A stretch of 44,699 nucleotides of DNA. It comes from an uncultured Bacilli bacterium. Its GTDB lineage: Bacteria; Bacillota_I; Bacilli_A; RF39; UBA660. The stretch covers positions 1 to 44,699 of the forward strand of contig CALVIV010000005.1 of assembly GCA_944331935.1 (NCBI GenBank), in the 5' to 3' direction. Both the position numbers and the translations under genes were made by a program. The notes beneath the pieces were generated by a model. The model did not search any database, was not told the origin of the DNA, and was given only the letters and a program-made list of their open reading frames with translations. The first letter of the stretch is position 1. Every line of letters begins with the position of its first letter. Shown here in pieces: positions 18,008 through 26,485 of the stretch.

Positions 18008-18521
18008 GAGTATACCCCCTATCAAAACTAGCATTTTCATTAAAACATATTTTTTCTCTTATTTCATTACTACTTTTATTGTCAAAATCATCTATTATTT
18101 CTTTATCTTTATCAAAGTAATAATCTAAATAACTACTTTTTTCGTATAAACTATCTACTTTTGCAACAATTACATTTATGATCTTAGGTGATACTTTAGC
18201 ACTAACAAATTCATCCAACTCTTTATTATCATAATCACAAAAATAAAAGCCTAGAAAATAAAAACTAAAAAGAGAATAGTCATCATAATTTTTTATTTTA
18301 TTTAAAAAGGAGATTAATCCTAACAAGAAACTAACTTTAGAATGATGTTCTATCTTCTCTTTTTTATACATTTCATTTACTTTAAGGATTATTTTTTGTT
18401 TATCTTCATTATAATCTCTACTACACTTTAAATTTCCTAACCAAAAGGGTATTAATTTCTCATTATATTTATTTATTAATATCTCATTTTGTAATAAGTT
18501 AATCAATTCATTATACATCAT
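17988..18521 (-). CDS. Unknown protein between ruvB and queA
   Basis: About 178 residues, rich in Lys, Tyr, Phe and Asp. A hydrophobic aromatic helix at about 62-97 ([11 protein letters not shown], then [11 protein letters not shown]) could be buried or membrane-associated. ATG 18521 has GGAG six bases upstream and lies inside the ruvB 3' end; its own 3' end overlaps queA. Such overlaps on both sides show it is translated with the operon. Not recognised. Confidence 0.55.
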   Translation of the reverse strand: MMYNELINLLQNEILINKYNEKLIPFWLGNLKCSRDYNEDKQKIILKVNEMYKKEKIEHHSKVSFLLGLISFLNKIKNYDDYSLFSFYFLGFYFCDYDNKELDEFVSAKVSPKIINVIVAKVDSLYEKSSYLDYYFDKDKEIIDDFDNKSSNEIREKICFNENASFDRGYTHEIRRI

Positions 18522-19533
18522 AGTCAGCTCCAAAAAGGCCTCCTTGGTAATTTATATTAAGCTCTTTATATGCTTTTTCTGTTACCATTCTACCTCTACT
18601 TGTTCTTTTTAAATAGCCTTCTTGTAATAAGTATGGTTCTATTACATCTTCAATAGTAGATGTTTCTTCACCAATTGATGAAGCTAGAGCATCAATTCCT
18701 ACAGGGCCTCCATTAAAACGTTCAATAATCGCTCTTAATAATTGATGGTCTGTCTCATCTAGTCCACTCTTACCGACTTTTAGTCTCTCTAAAGCTTTTT
18801 CCATTACTTCTAAATCAATAGATTCTTTCTTATCTACTAGAGCAAAGTCACGTACTCTTTTAAAGAGACGATTAGCAATACGAGGAGTTCCTCTACTTCT
18901 TTTAGCAAGTTCAACTGCTGCTTCATCATCTATTGGCATATCTAAGACTCTACTTGTTCTTTTAATAATTTCTGTTAACTCTTCTGTTGTATAGAATTTT
19001 AATTTAGAAATAATACCAAAACGGTCTCTAAGCGGTGCCGATAAATCTCCTGCTCTTGTTGTCGCTCCAACTAAGGTAAATGGAGGTAGGTCTATTTTAA
19101 TACTACGAGAACTTCCTTCCCCACCGATTATTATATCTAAAGTAAAGTCTTCCATAGCAGGATATAGTATTTCTTCAATATATCTTGGCATTCTATGAAT
19201 CTCATCTATAAATAAGACATCTCCTGGTTCAAGAGTTGATAGTATCGCTGCTAAATCCCCACTTTTTTCAATTGATGGACCACTAGCAGTTTTAATATTA
19301 ACACCAAGTTCTCTTGCAATAATAAAGGCAAGAGTAGTTTTACCTAATCCAGGAGGACCATATAATAAAACATGGTCTAATACTTCTCCTCTTATCTTAC
19401 TAGCTTCTATAAAGACTCTAATATTTTCTTTAACTTCACCCTGTCCAACATATTCATCTAGGACCTCAGGTCTAATAGTATTATCAACAATACCATCATC
19501 TTCTAACTCTTCTCCTGTTACAACACGTTCCAT
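18511..19533 (-). CDS. ruvB: Holliday junction branch-migration ATPase RuvB
   Basis: 340 residues. Hexameric AAA+ motor that drives branch migration with RuvA. Walker [10 protein letters not shown] near residue 60, Walker B FIDEIHRM near 110, sensor 1 GATTRAG near 155 and the arginine region LRDRFGI. A winged-helix C-terminal domain ends [14 protein letters not shown]. It follows ruvA by 8 bases in the usual order. Confidence 0.97.
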   Translation of the reverse strand: MERVVTGEELEDDGIVDNTIRPEVLDEYVGQGEVKENIRVFIEASKIRGEVLDHVLLYGPPGLGKTTLAFIIARELGVNIKTASGPSIEKSGDLAAILSTLEPGDVLFIDEIHRMPRYIEEILYPAMEDFTLDIIIGGEGSSRSIKIDLPPFTLVGATTRAGDLSAPLRDRFGIISKLKFYTTEELTEIIKRTSRVLDMPIDDEAAVELAKRSRGTPRIANRLFKRVRDFALVDKKESIDLEVMEKALERLKVGKSGLDETDHQLLRAIIERFNGGPVGIDALASSIGEETSTIEDVIEPYLLQEGYLKRTSRGRMVTEKAYKELNINYQGGLFGADYDV

Positions 19534-19541
19534 TTAATCAC

Positions 19542-20102
19542 CTACTTCAATAATAATTTTAAGGCTTCTTTTATTTGGTCTTCTATACTTAAAGAATTAT
19601 CTACTTTCAAGATTATACTCTTAATCTCTTTATCTTTATAACCAAGTCCAAGTAAAGCTTCTCTTAACTCTTCACTTGTATCTTTAACAATTTCATCACC
19701 CGTAGTTAAGTCATCAAGTTTACCTTTTAAGTCAAGTATCATTTGTTTAGCAAGTTTCTCACCTATCTTAGGGAACTTCTTTAGATAAAGAATATTTTCT
19801 CTATTAATCGCATCACTAATACCATTAATAGAACCTGTGGCAATTATTGGTAGAGCCATCTTAGGTCCAAGGCCCTTAACACCAATAAGTTTTAAGAATA
19901 GTTCTTTTTCTTCTTTAGTTTTAAAGCCAAATAGGCTATGTTCATCTTCTTTTATTTGTTGATATAAATAGACTTTATAGTCATTTCCTTCTTCAAAGGC
20001 AAAAGGATTAGGTGTATTGATAAGATAACCTATCCCATTATTTTCTAAGACAATAGCATTAGACATAACTTCTGTTACTTTTCCTATAATATAACTATAC
20101 AT
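19542..20102 (-). CDS. ruvA: Holliday junction DNA-binding protein RuvA
   Basis: 186 residues. N-terminal OB fold (MYSYIIGKVTEV, then LFGFKTKEEKELF), tandem helix-hairpin-helix motifs (LIGVKGLGPKMAL and LKKFPKIGEKLAKQMILDLK), and the mobile C-terminal domain III that contacts RuvB. Its ATG lies just before the yebC stop region with GAGGAC upstream, so translation is coupled to yebC. Confidence 0.95.
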   Translation of the reverse strand: MYSYIIGKVTEVMSNAIVLENNGIGYLINTPNPFAFEEGNDYKVYLYQQIKEDEHSLFGFKTKEEKELFLKLIGVKGLGPKMALPIIATGSINGISDAINRENILYLKKFPKIGEKLAKQMILDLKGKLDDLTTGDEIVKDTSEELREALLGLGYKDKEIKSIILKVDNSLSIEDQIKEALKLLLK

Positions 20103-20103
20103 C

Positions 20104-20826
20104 TTAGTCCTCTTTCATATTATGATGAACATCTTGTACATCATCGATATCTTCTAAAGCCTCTATTAGATTATATACTTTTTCTTTAGTTTCATCGTCA
20201 AGTTCAACTTCATTATTTGGAACAAATGTAACCTCACTAGTAAGGAATTCGGCAACACCGATGTTAGCAAGAGCATCTTTTACAGCGATAAACTTATCAC
20301 TAGGTGTTGTAATTAAATAAGTATCACCATTATTTTCCATATCTAGAGCACCTGCATCTAAGGCTGTTAACATTACTTCATCTTCATCATAATCACTTGG
20401 AATAACAATAATACCCTTACGTTCAAAAATATAACTAACAGAACCATCAGTACCTAAATTACCACCACGTTTAGAAAATGTACTACGTACAGATGAAGCT
20501 GTTCTATTACGATTATCAGTAAGACAATCTACCATAATAGCAACACCACCTGGTCCATAACCTTCATAACGAATGCTTTCATAATTCTCACCATTACCTG
20601 CACCTTTAGCTTTATCAATAGCTTTTTGGATATTATCTTTAGGCATATTAGCAGCTTTAGCTTTCTCAACAACTAATCTTAAAGCAGCATTACTATCAGG
20701 GTCTGGTGCACCTGACTTAGCAGCAACATATAATTCTTTAGCAAGTTTTTGAAAGACTTTACCACGTGCTGCATCTATTAATCCTTTCTTTCTATGAATA
20801 GTAGCCCATTTTGAATGTCCACTCAT
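20104..20826 (-). CDS. yebC: YebC/PmpR-family protein
   Basis: 240 residues starting MSGHSKWATIHRKKG, the invariant N-terminus of the family, with YEGYGPGGVAIMVDCLTDN later. Members are transcriptional regulators or, by recent work, ribosome-associated factors easing stalled proline motifs. RBS GGGAGG lies six to nine bases before ATG 20826; an in-frame upstream start at 20853 includes the RBS and is rejected. First gene of the yebC-ruvA-ruvB-unknown-queA operon. EF-P is encoded about 5 kb away. Confidence 0.93.
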   Translation of the reverse strand: MSGHSKWATIHRKKGLIDAARGKVFQKLAKELYVAAKSGAPDPDSNAALRLVVEKAKAANMPKDNIQKAIDKAKGAGNGENYESIRYEGYGPGGVAIMVDCLTDNRNRTASSVRSTFSKRGGNLGTDGSVSYIFERKGIIVIPSDYDEDEVMLTALDAGALDMENNGDTYLITTPSDKFIAVKDALANIGVAEFLTSEVTFVPNNEVELDDETKEKVYNLIEALEDIDDVQDVHHNMKED

Positions 20827-20927
20827 TTTTATTACCTCCCTTTCTTTCTTCACTATAATAACACAAATATATTATTTATTCTAGCTTTAACTTAAAATTA
20901 ATGTTATTATACATCTAGGTGAATTAC

Positions 20928-21269
20928 ATGGAAAAATATATAAAGAATGGTAATAAGAAAATTAAGTTTAAAACAGTTACAAAATTTACAGATAGATTAA
21001 AAGGCTTTAGATTTTATCTTTATCCTATTAAAGAAGGATTATGTTATCCTAAAAAGAAAATGATTAACACTTATTTTGTCTGTCAGAAGTTAGATATTGT
21101 TGTAACTGATAAAGAAAATAATATATTAGCGATATATCCAAGTATTAGAACAGAGAATTTTATAAGACCAAGATTAAAGGCTTATTATATATATCTATTA
21201 CCAGAAGGTAGTTCTAAAGGATTAGAAAATTATGATAAGTTAAGAATAATGACTAAAGGAAATAACTAA
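20928..21269 (+). CDS. DUF192-like small protein
   Basis: 113 residues. The pattern TKFTDRLKGFRF, then INTYFVCQKLDIVVTD, then YIYLLPEGSSKGLENYDKL follows the DUF192 layout (RLxGLMF, NTxxxLDVxFLD, ExxxGxxxxxGxxL). DUF192 proteins are small beta-rich proteins of unclear function. AGGTGA five bases before ATG 20928 sets the start. It is a divergent single gene upstream of yebC and ends at a strong hairpin. No signal peptide, so probably cytoplasmic here. Confidence 0.6.
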   Translation: MEKYIKNGNKKIKFKTVTKFTDRLKGFRFYLYPIKEGLCYPKKKMINTYFVCQKLDIVVTDKENNILAIYPSIRTENFIRPRLKAYYIYLLPEGSSKGLENYDKLRIMTKGNN

Positions 21270-21273
21270 ATAT

Positions 21274-21296
21274 TCCCCATAGTTCTACTATGGGGA
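21274..21296 (+). terminator. Strong hairpin after the DUF192-like gene
   Basis: TCCCCATAGT-TCT-ACTATGGGGA: a perfect 10-base-pair stem with a three-base loop, then TTAATTG. It may serve both converging genes; the U-run is weak. Confidence 0.6.
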
Positions 21297-21341
21297 TTAA
21301 TTGTGAAACCAAGACTTCTTTTTGGTATTTAAAAGCTTATT

Positions 21342-22250
21342 CTACATAAGCCTTGCAATTTGTTTTTTAGATAGTCCAGTTAGTTCACTTATTAAAGGTA
21401 TATCCATCTTTTTGGCGAGCATTGATTTAGCAATAGATTTTTTCTCATTACTAGCACCTTGCTTAACTCCTTGCTTAACACCTTGCTTAACACCTTGTTT
21501 TTTAGCAGTAATTTTTATACTGTTTTCTATTAATCTTCTTTCCTCTTCTTCATCATAAAGTCCAATAGTATAAGCATCATTTGTTAATCTTTTTAATTCT
21601 TTTGCAACTTTCATCAACTCAACATCTCCTTTCGCTAATGCTTCTATTTCATCAACTTTTGTTAAAGTTAATATTAATAGTTCTTTTTCTAATTTACTTA
21701 ACTTTAATCCTCTATCATACTTTTCTCTTATTAATTTTAAATTAACATAAATTTTGCCCCATTTATCACTTTCTATTATTCCATATTTATCTCTTGATTT
21801 AAACTCTAATAGATTTTCTTTACTTAAGAAACAATAAAAGTTATTTATATTTATCTGTATAACTTTAGGTAAACTTACATAACTTTTTGTTCTTCTTATC
21901 AAATCGTTTTTTACTTTACCTAAATAAGCATCATTTCTCTCTATTAAGCCATCCCATTTTCTATTATTAAACTCATAATTAAGAACATAACCTTTTACTG
22001 CAAATAAAACATCTGATACTTTACCTCTTTCTAAAACATTATCAACTACATACTCAGTATTCATTTCTTTATATGTATTTAATATTAGTTTTTTAGGTAT
22101 TCCTGTTAATCTAGAAGTTAAATCTGCTCTATACTTAGGACATTTTTTCATAATAGCTTTAAAAATACAGTCATAGGTAGCAGGAACAATCTCACCTTTT
22201 CTTTTTAATTCTTTAACTATTTCTTCAAATCTTTTCCTTGTAATAGGCAT
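21342..22250 (-). CDS. Rpn-like PD-(D/E)XK nuclease family protein
   Basis: 302 residues, related to the recombination-promoting nuclease / PDDEXK transposase family (COG5464 type). A nuclease-like core has VSDVLFAVKG followed by YEFNNRK, the likely Asp...Glu-x-x positions. The C-terminus has the family's repeat-rich tail KKQGVKQGVKQGVKQG followed by KSMLAKKMDIPLISELTGLSKKQI. Such proteins are common in gut Bacillota and often multicopy. AAGGAGG six to nine bases before ATG 22250 sets the start, and a good promoter lies at 22271-22299. The canonical ExK/Q is not clean, so activity is uncertain. Confidence 0.7.
   Translation of the reverse strand: MPITRKRFEEIVKELKRKGEIVPATYDCIFKAIMKKCPKYRADLTSRLTGIPKKLILNTYKEMNTEYVVDNVLERGKVSDVLFAVKGYVLNYEFNNRKWDGLIERNDAYLGKVKNDLIRRTKSYVSLPKVIQININNFYCFLSKENLLEFKSRDKYGIIESDKWGKIYVNLKLIREKYDRGLKLSKLEKELLILTLTKVDEIEALAKGDVELMKVAKELKRLTNDAYTIGLYDEEEERRLIENSIKITAKKQGVKQGVKQGVKQGASNEKKSIAKSMLAKKMDIPLISELTGLSKKQIARLM
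21457..21497 (-). repeat. 12-bp tandem repeat in the Rpn-like gene
   Basis: CCTTGCTTAACW repeated three times plus a partial copy on the plus strand. It encodes KQGV repeats in the tail and keeps frame, so copy number could change without breaking the protein. Confidence 0.75.
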
Positions 22251-22270
22251 TAAAGCACCTCCTTGCAAGT

Positions 22271-22299
22271 GTTATAGCATAGTCTATAAATGATTGCAA
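22271..22299 (-). promoter_or_regulatory. Promoter of the Rpn-like gene
   Basis: Minus strand TTGCAA (22294-22299), 17-base spacer, TATAAC (22271-22276), 21 bases before the start codon. Confidence 0.65.
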
Positions 22300-22305
22300 A
22301 AAGGC

Positions 22306-22404
22306 AATTTTAAAAATTCAAAGAAAATAAGGCTTCAATTTACTATTTTCTCTAGGGGAATTTTAAATATTCATATCAAAAGATGCTTGAATTTTAAAAA
22401 TTCA
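22306..22404. repeat. Three A/T palindromes upstream of the Rpn-like gene
   Basis: Near-identical copies of (G)AATTTTAAAWATTCA at 22306-22320, 22358-22373 and 22389-22404. The last reads GAATTTT-A-AAAATTC, a perfect inverted repeat. The gene-free stretch 22405-22544 otherwise shows only A/T-rich sequence and a second weak hairpin near 22510-22530. Confidence 0.5.
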
Positions 22405-22544
22405 TACTTTTTTTTAAAAATTTCATTTTCTCTCCTTTCCCCATCTATTTTAAAGTCGCTCTTCTATCCATAATGTATCATAATAGATAGGCTAAGTCAA
22501 GAGAAAAAGAGCAACTAATTTGTAGCTTACTTTTATCAAAATAA

Positions 22545-22576
22545 AATCTAGCATGTTTTTATTTACACACTAGATT
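22545..22576 (-). terminator. Terminator of surface gene C
   Basis: AATCTAGTGTG pairs with CATGCTAGATT (two G-U pairs) and is followed by TTATTTT on the minus strand, 16 bases after the stop of gene C. Confidence 0.65.
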
Positions 22577-22591
22577 ATACACTGTCATATC

Positions 22592-24466
22592 CTAACTACC
22601 CATAGTCAGAACAAACGGATCTGATTTAGTCCCTGTACCTGAAGTTATCTGCACACTAGATTTCAGATTCATGGATGGTCGAGCCCCGAGCGAATAACTC
22701 GAAGGCGAATAGTAGTAAGCATTACCACTGCCGCCGACACACCAAACACTCGACGAACTATATGGTGTTAAAGTCCAATAAGATATTGTTAATCCTGTAC
22801 TAGATGTTCCTCCCTTTACCGCATATCTATCAAATTGTCCTGACATTAATTCTCCAAATCTCAATAACCCTACTTTAGCTTCCGCTACATTTGAGGTTGT
22901 AGCAGTTCCACTTGCATCTGTATATTTTGCATTCTTATATGAGTAGGAACTACCGCTTCCTACAGTTCCAAGGTACCATGTAGTACTATCTTCTATCATA
23001 TTAGCATAACTACTATCTACATAGTTTGTTAGATATTCTCCATTTAAAAATGTACCTACTGTATTTGTACTTGAGAATGTTGTATTACTTCCAAAATTCA
23101 TTGTTATAAATGTACCAGAACTTTTTAGTGATTCAGCACTGACTATCTTTGTTCCTGTTCCATTTTCGTGGCTTACTATTCTGTATAAATTATTTTCATC
23201 ATTTCCAAATTTTATATATTCTCCACTGTATCTACTTGACAACAATGTTCCTGAAAGGTTATTATCATTATCTCCGTTTAAGCGATAAGGATTATCTATT
23301 GTTCCATCACCATCTACAATACGAATGCTAGATTTTAGATTTATAGATGGCCGAGCCCCGTACGAATAACCCGAAGGCGAATAGTAGAGTGCAAGACCAT
23401 TGTAGTTGACATTCCGAACACTTGACGAACTATATGGGGTTAAAGTCCACCACCATAAACCATTATTTAAATACCCATTACTATAAGTTGTTCCTGTATA
23501 ACTAGATTGATACTCATACATATTTAAAAGTCCTACTGCATCTGTTACTATCATACCATCGTCCCTTGGTCTTGTTATGCTTCCTAAATCAGTAGCATCC
23601 ATTGTCGCATTCCACTTAGCATCTGTTACAATAAAGTTTTCGTAATCTCTTAAATTACCTAAGAAACCATCTACACTGGGATCATTTAACCACTCTTCCA
23701 TATAGCTTTCTTCAAAAGCTGTATTCCCACTTGCATTATAAGAAATAGCACTTATATTCCATTGTGTTACTAATTTAGTTGTTCCTGCTTCATTATTAAC
23801 AGACACTGCTCTCCATAATTTACCACTATACCAGATATAGTTATTAGGGTCAGTTCCTGTTATAAAGGTATCTGTTCCATCATCATAAGTACTTCCATTA
23901 TCTCCCACATTACCAAGTACCACATCACTTACTGGGTTACCTTGATACTCCTCAAATAAATGCCCATTACTAGGTAAACTTAAATCATTATAATCTAGTC
24001 CTACTTGCACCCCTAAAGTAATTGTTACACTACTACTAGAGTCATTATTTACTCTTATCTTATAAATATTACTAGAACCTGCTGTTCCACTCTTCTCCAA
24101 ATTAACTCCTACTGCAGCAGGAGGGGTATTTAGGCCTTCTCCTGTTACATATCCAGCAGTTACTCCACTAGGTAGACTTCCTTCATAATAAAAATTAAAT
24201 CTTGCTATTCTATTATTAGGATTAGATAGTGTTACTGTAAACTCTTTTGTCTCTCCTGTTCCTACTGTTAACTTATTCCCTTCAGTACCGTCTATATCTA
24301 ATTTATATACTAAATTACCTGTTATTATCGTTATAGCATTACTCTTCTCCTTACTAACTGTAAACATAGCATAAGAAAAATATACTCCTAACATTATAAA
24401 TGTTATTATTATCATTACTATCATATATATCTTACTAAAACTTGTCTCTAATAATAATCTTTTCAT
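22592..24466 (-). CDS. Surface protein C: tandem DUF6273-like domains with two related variable patches
   Basis: About 624 residues. The N-terminus MKRLLLETSFSKIYMIV and the hydrophobic segment to about residue 30 end in YFSYAMFTVSKEKSN, a SipW-type signal shared with protein E. A TasA-like beta region (about 35-190) precedes two DUF6273-like domains. Both end in the same scaffold, WTLTPYSSSSV followed by a variable stretch, then YYSPS-YS-GARPS and NLKSS. These two segments are encoded by 104-bp GC-rich blocks that are alike, while the rest of the two domains is diverged. AAAGGAG eight bases before ATG 24466 sets the start. It sits behind a terminator and a short G9-containing ORF, suggesting attenuated expression. 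A displayed, diversified binding protein is the best guess. Confidence 0.75.
   Translation of the reverse strand: MKRLLLETSFSKIYMIVMIIITFIMLGVYFSYAMFTVSKEKSNAITIITGNLVYKLDIDGTEGNKLTVGTGETKEFTVTLSNPNNRIARFNFYYEGSLPSGVTAGYVTGEGLNTPPAAVGVNLEKSGTAGSSNIYKIRVNNDSSSSVTITLGVQVGLDYNDLSLPSNGHLFEEYQGNPVSDVVLGNVGDNGSTYDDGTDTFITGTDPNNYIWYSGKLWRAVSVNNEAGTTKLVTQWNISAISYNASGNTAFEESYMEEWLNDPSVDGFLGNLRDYENFIVTDAKWNATMDATDLGSITRPRDDGMIVTDAVGLLNMYEYQSSYTGTTYSNGYLNNGLWWWTLTPYSSSSVRNVNYNGLALYYSPSGYSYGARPSINLKSSIRIVDGDGTIDNPYRLNGDNDNNLSGTLLSSRYSGEYIKFGNDENNLYRIVSHENGTGTKIVSAESLKSSGTFITMNFGSNTTFSSTNTVGTFLNGEYLTNYVDSSYANMIEDSTTWYLGTVGSGSSYSYKNAKYTDASGTATTSNVAEAKVGLLRFGELMSGQFDRYAVKGGTSSTGLTISYWTLTPYSSSSVWCVGGSGNAYYYSPSSYSLGARPSMNLKSSVQITSGTGTKSDPFVLTMGS
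22673..22776 (-). repeat. Variable-region-like block 2 in gene C
   Basis: Aligns without gaps to 23345-23448 with 20 differences in 104 positions. 42 of the 80 bases at 22681-22760 are G or C, against roughly a third or less in the surrounding gene. Rare codons (TCG, GGC, CTC, GGG) are concentrated here. Confidence 0.7.
23345..23448 (-). repeat. Variable-region-like block 1 in gene C
   Basis: Partner of 22673-22776. The invariant scaffold includes sense TTCGTC, TACTATTCGCCTTCG and GGGGCTCG. The differing codons encode residues between LTPYSSSSV and ARPS. Confidence 0.7.
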
Positions 24467-24494
24467 TATTAATACTCCTTTCATTATTTAACTC

Positions 24495-24523
24495 AAAAAA
24501 GAATAGAGTATCCCTATTCTTTT
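24495..24523. terminator. Terminator between short ORF and gene C
   Basis: AAAGAATAG (24498-24506) pairs with CTATTCTTT (24514-24522); on the minus strand it runs into TTTTTTG. It ends only about 30 bases before gene C's start codon, so gene C must be read through it unless a promoter is hidden inside. Confidence 0.65.
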
Positions 24524-24556
24524 AAGTCATAATGAAAGAAAGTAACTAAACTACTA

Positions 24557-24652
24557 CTAAACTGCCCCCCCCCAGGTAACAAATTGTAAACATAAATTCT
24601 TCATATTTTTACATTCTTCCTCTGTAGATTGACGAATTATTTTACACTGCAT
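24557..24652 (-). CDS. Short Cys-rich ORF with G9 tract upstream of gene C
   Basis: 31 codons: start MQCKIIRQSTEEECKN, end CLQFVTWGGAV. GAGGG eight bases before ATG 24652 is a good RBS, and a plausible promoter (TTGATT, 18 bases, TAAAAT) lies at 24685-24714. Its 3' part contains nine consecutive G (C on the plus strand, 24565-24573). One G less would extend the frame well past the present stop to the terminator, and one G more gives yet another ending. It may be a phase-variable peptide or a leader ORF for the terminator and gene C. No homologue recognised. Confidence 0.4.
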   Translation of the reverse strand: MQCKIIRQSTEEECKNMKNLCLQFVTWGGAV

Positions 24653-24684
24653 AATCATTACCCTCTTTCTACTTTGCTACCTTA

Positions 24685-24714
24685 ATTTTATCACAAGCAT
24701 TACTAATAAATCAA
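24685..24714 (-). promoter_or_regulatory. Probable promoter of the short ORF and gene C
   Basis: Minus strand TTGATT (24709-24714), 18-base spacer containing TGTG, TAAAAT (24685-24690). Confidence 0.45.
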
Positions 24715-24717
24715 TAA

Positions 24718-25599
24718 TTATTTTTTACATCTTGGAAAACTATGTAAATAAACTTCTTTCAATCTATCATTAGTAATATGAGTATATATCTGAGTAGAGG
24801 AAATACTCTCATGTCCTAATAATTCTTTTACTGATAATATGTCACATCCTTCATTTAAAAGATGTGTTGCAAAAGAATGTCTCAACATATGAGGAGATAT
24901 ATTTTTATGTAAAGATGTTTTCTTAATTAAATTAGTAAGTATATATCTAATACCTCGCTCTGTTATTACTCTACCTTGATTATTAAGAACTAGATAATCA
25001 CTATTAAACTTATTTAATTCTTTATAACCATTATTTAAATATAAATCTAATATATCACTAGCATACTCTCCATAATTAACAATTCTCTCCTTACTACCTT
25101 TACCATGAATAAGAATAGTTCTTTCACTCCTATTAATGTCTTTTAATCTAATCTTAACTAACTCTCCTACTCTTATCCCTGTCGCATACATAATCTCTAG
25201 TACTAATCTATCTCTTTGTCCTAAAGCAGTATTTAAATCAGGAACACTAAATAATTCTTCTAGCTCATTATATTCAAAGTATCTAGGCAACTTCTGTTCT
25301 TTCTTAGGAGATGATATTAAATTAAATAAATTAGTCTTTACTTTATTATTACTACAAAGATATTTATAATAACTTCTAAGAGCGCTAAGCTTTCTACTAA
25401 TAGAAGTAGACTTCTCATGTTTTTCATCTTTTAGATACATTAAATAAAGTCTTATATCACTATATTCTAGTTTTAAATAATTAAGCCCTTCTTTATCTAA
25501 ATAATCTAAGAACTCTTCTATATCTCTTTCATAGTTATCTATAGTATATTTAGAATAATGTCTTTCATATTCTAGATATTCTAAATATTCATTTAGCAT
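24718..25599 (-). CDS. xerC: XerC/XerD-like tyrosine recombinase
   Basis: 293 residues, full length. The N-terminal SAM-like core-binding domain (YSKYTIDNYERDIEEFLDYL, then LSALRSYYKYL) is followed by the catalytic domain. Its tetrad is visible: Arg in ATGIRVGEL, Lys in HGKGSKER, HMLRHSFATHLL and LLGHESISSTQIYTH, whose Tyr is the nucleophile. The ending VYLHSFPRCKK resembles the XerC tail. The housekeeping role is chromosome dimer resolution at dif, but the position next to a toxin-antitoxin island leaves open a mobile-element integrase. It overlaps the preceding unknown gene by one base (TAATG). Confidence 0.85.
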   Translation of the reverse strand: MLNEYLEYLEYERHYSKYTIDNYERDIEEFLDYLDKEGLNYLKLEYSDIRLYLMYLKDEKHEKSTSISRKLSALRSYYKYLCSNNKVKTNLFNLISSPKKEQKLPRYFEYNELEELFSVPDLNTALGQRDRLVLEIMYATGIRVGELVKIRLKDINRSERTILIHGKGSKERIVNYGEYASDILDLYLNNGYKELNKFNSDYLVLNNQGRVITERGIRYILTNLIKKTSLHKNISPHMLRHSFATHLLNEGCDILSVKELLGHESISSTQIYTHITNDRLKEVYLHSFPRCKK

Positions 25600-26432
25600 T
25601 AATGTTTTCTCCCTATACCTGTACTATATTTTGTATTTTGCCCCTTAAATGTATTACCAGGGCCTGCAGTCATTTGCTCTAACTCTTCGGGAGATAAAGT
25701 TAAATACTCATCAGGGTCATAAACGTCTTCATCTTCATCATCATCACTATCTAAAGGAACATAACTAATATCACTACCTAATTTATCTTCTATTACATCT
25801 AAATTAGTTTTGACTGGAATATTGGAAGATGTAACATTTACATTAGATATTATATTTTTTTTATCTTTATTAGTTAAATACTTACGAAATACTTCATAAT
25901 TTCTAAAAGCCTCTTCTAATTCCAATATTAAATAACCATTTTCAAAAGGGTCTCCTTTAATATATCTATTAATTAAAGTATAATAACTGCTATTTTCTCC
26001 AAATACTCTAGATAGCCATTCACTATCTTTTTCTATTATCTTTTTTTCCACGTCAAGCCAAGCATCTAAAAAAAGTGGATTATTACCATTGTACATCTTA
26101 TTAGTACGGTAACCATGAGTAGTATAAACCGAATCTCTTTTTAAAGATTCTATTATTTTAATTAAATCAGGATTATTGTAAATAATACTTTTATAATAAA
26201 AACTCTTATCATTATTATTAACACGAATAGAAAAAGTGTTTTTTTCTTGATACTTGTCATCTAATCTATTGCTTAAATCATAAGCCCCAGTAAGACCTGC
26301 TGTAAATTTATCTATATCTTCCAAAGAATTAAAGGTAACTCCAGGTATTTTAATTATCTCTTCTTCTTTATATTTATTACCTTTAGCATATTTGTCATAA
26401 ACTGAACCTACTAAATCATAATGTTTTGCCAT
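25599..26432 (-). CDS. Unknown protein preceding xerC
   Basis: 277 residues, not recognised. A mixed alpha/beta-looking region (1-190; YDLVGSVYDKYAKGNKY at the start, FYYKSIIYNNPDLIKII in the middle) is followed by a very acidic linker (DSDDDEDEDVYDPDEY at about 228-243). A conserved-looking tail, LSPEELEQMTAGPGNTFKG, ends the protein. No signal or membrane segment. Translationally coupled to xerC. Its promoter (26457-26485) overlaps the antitoxin promoter of the first type III locus. Confidence 0.6.
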   Translation of the reverse strand: MAKHYDLVGSVYDKYAKGNKYKEEEIIKIPGVTFNSLEDIDKFTAGLTGAYDLSNRLDDKYQEKNTFSIRVNNNDKSFYYKSIIYNNPDLIKIIESLKRDSVYTTHGYRTNKMYNGNNPLFLDAWLDVEKKIIEKDSEWLSRVFGENSSYYTLINRYIKGDPFENGYLILELEEAFRNYEVFRKYLTNKDKKNIISNVNVTSSNIPVKTNLDVIEDKLGSDISYVPLDSDDDEDEDVYDPDEYLTLSPEELEQMTAGPGNTFKGQNTKYSTGIGRKH

Positions 26433-26456
26433 ATTGTCATCTCGCTTTCTAAATAA

Positions 26457-26485
26457 ATTATAACAAAATTCTTTACAAAGTACAA
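26457..26485 (-). promoter_or_regulatory. Promoter of the unknown-xerC operon
   Basis: Minus strand TTGTAC (26480-26485), 17-base spacer, TATAAT (26457-26462) with upstream TGT (extended -10). Confidence 0.65.

Noticed and set aside
24601-24652. Template repeat for gene C in the short ORF region (shared TTCGTCAA)
   Set aside because: Only about eight bases match and neither flank continues the alignment, so chance is sufficient.
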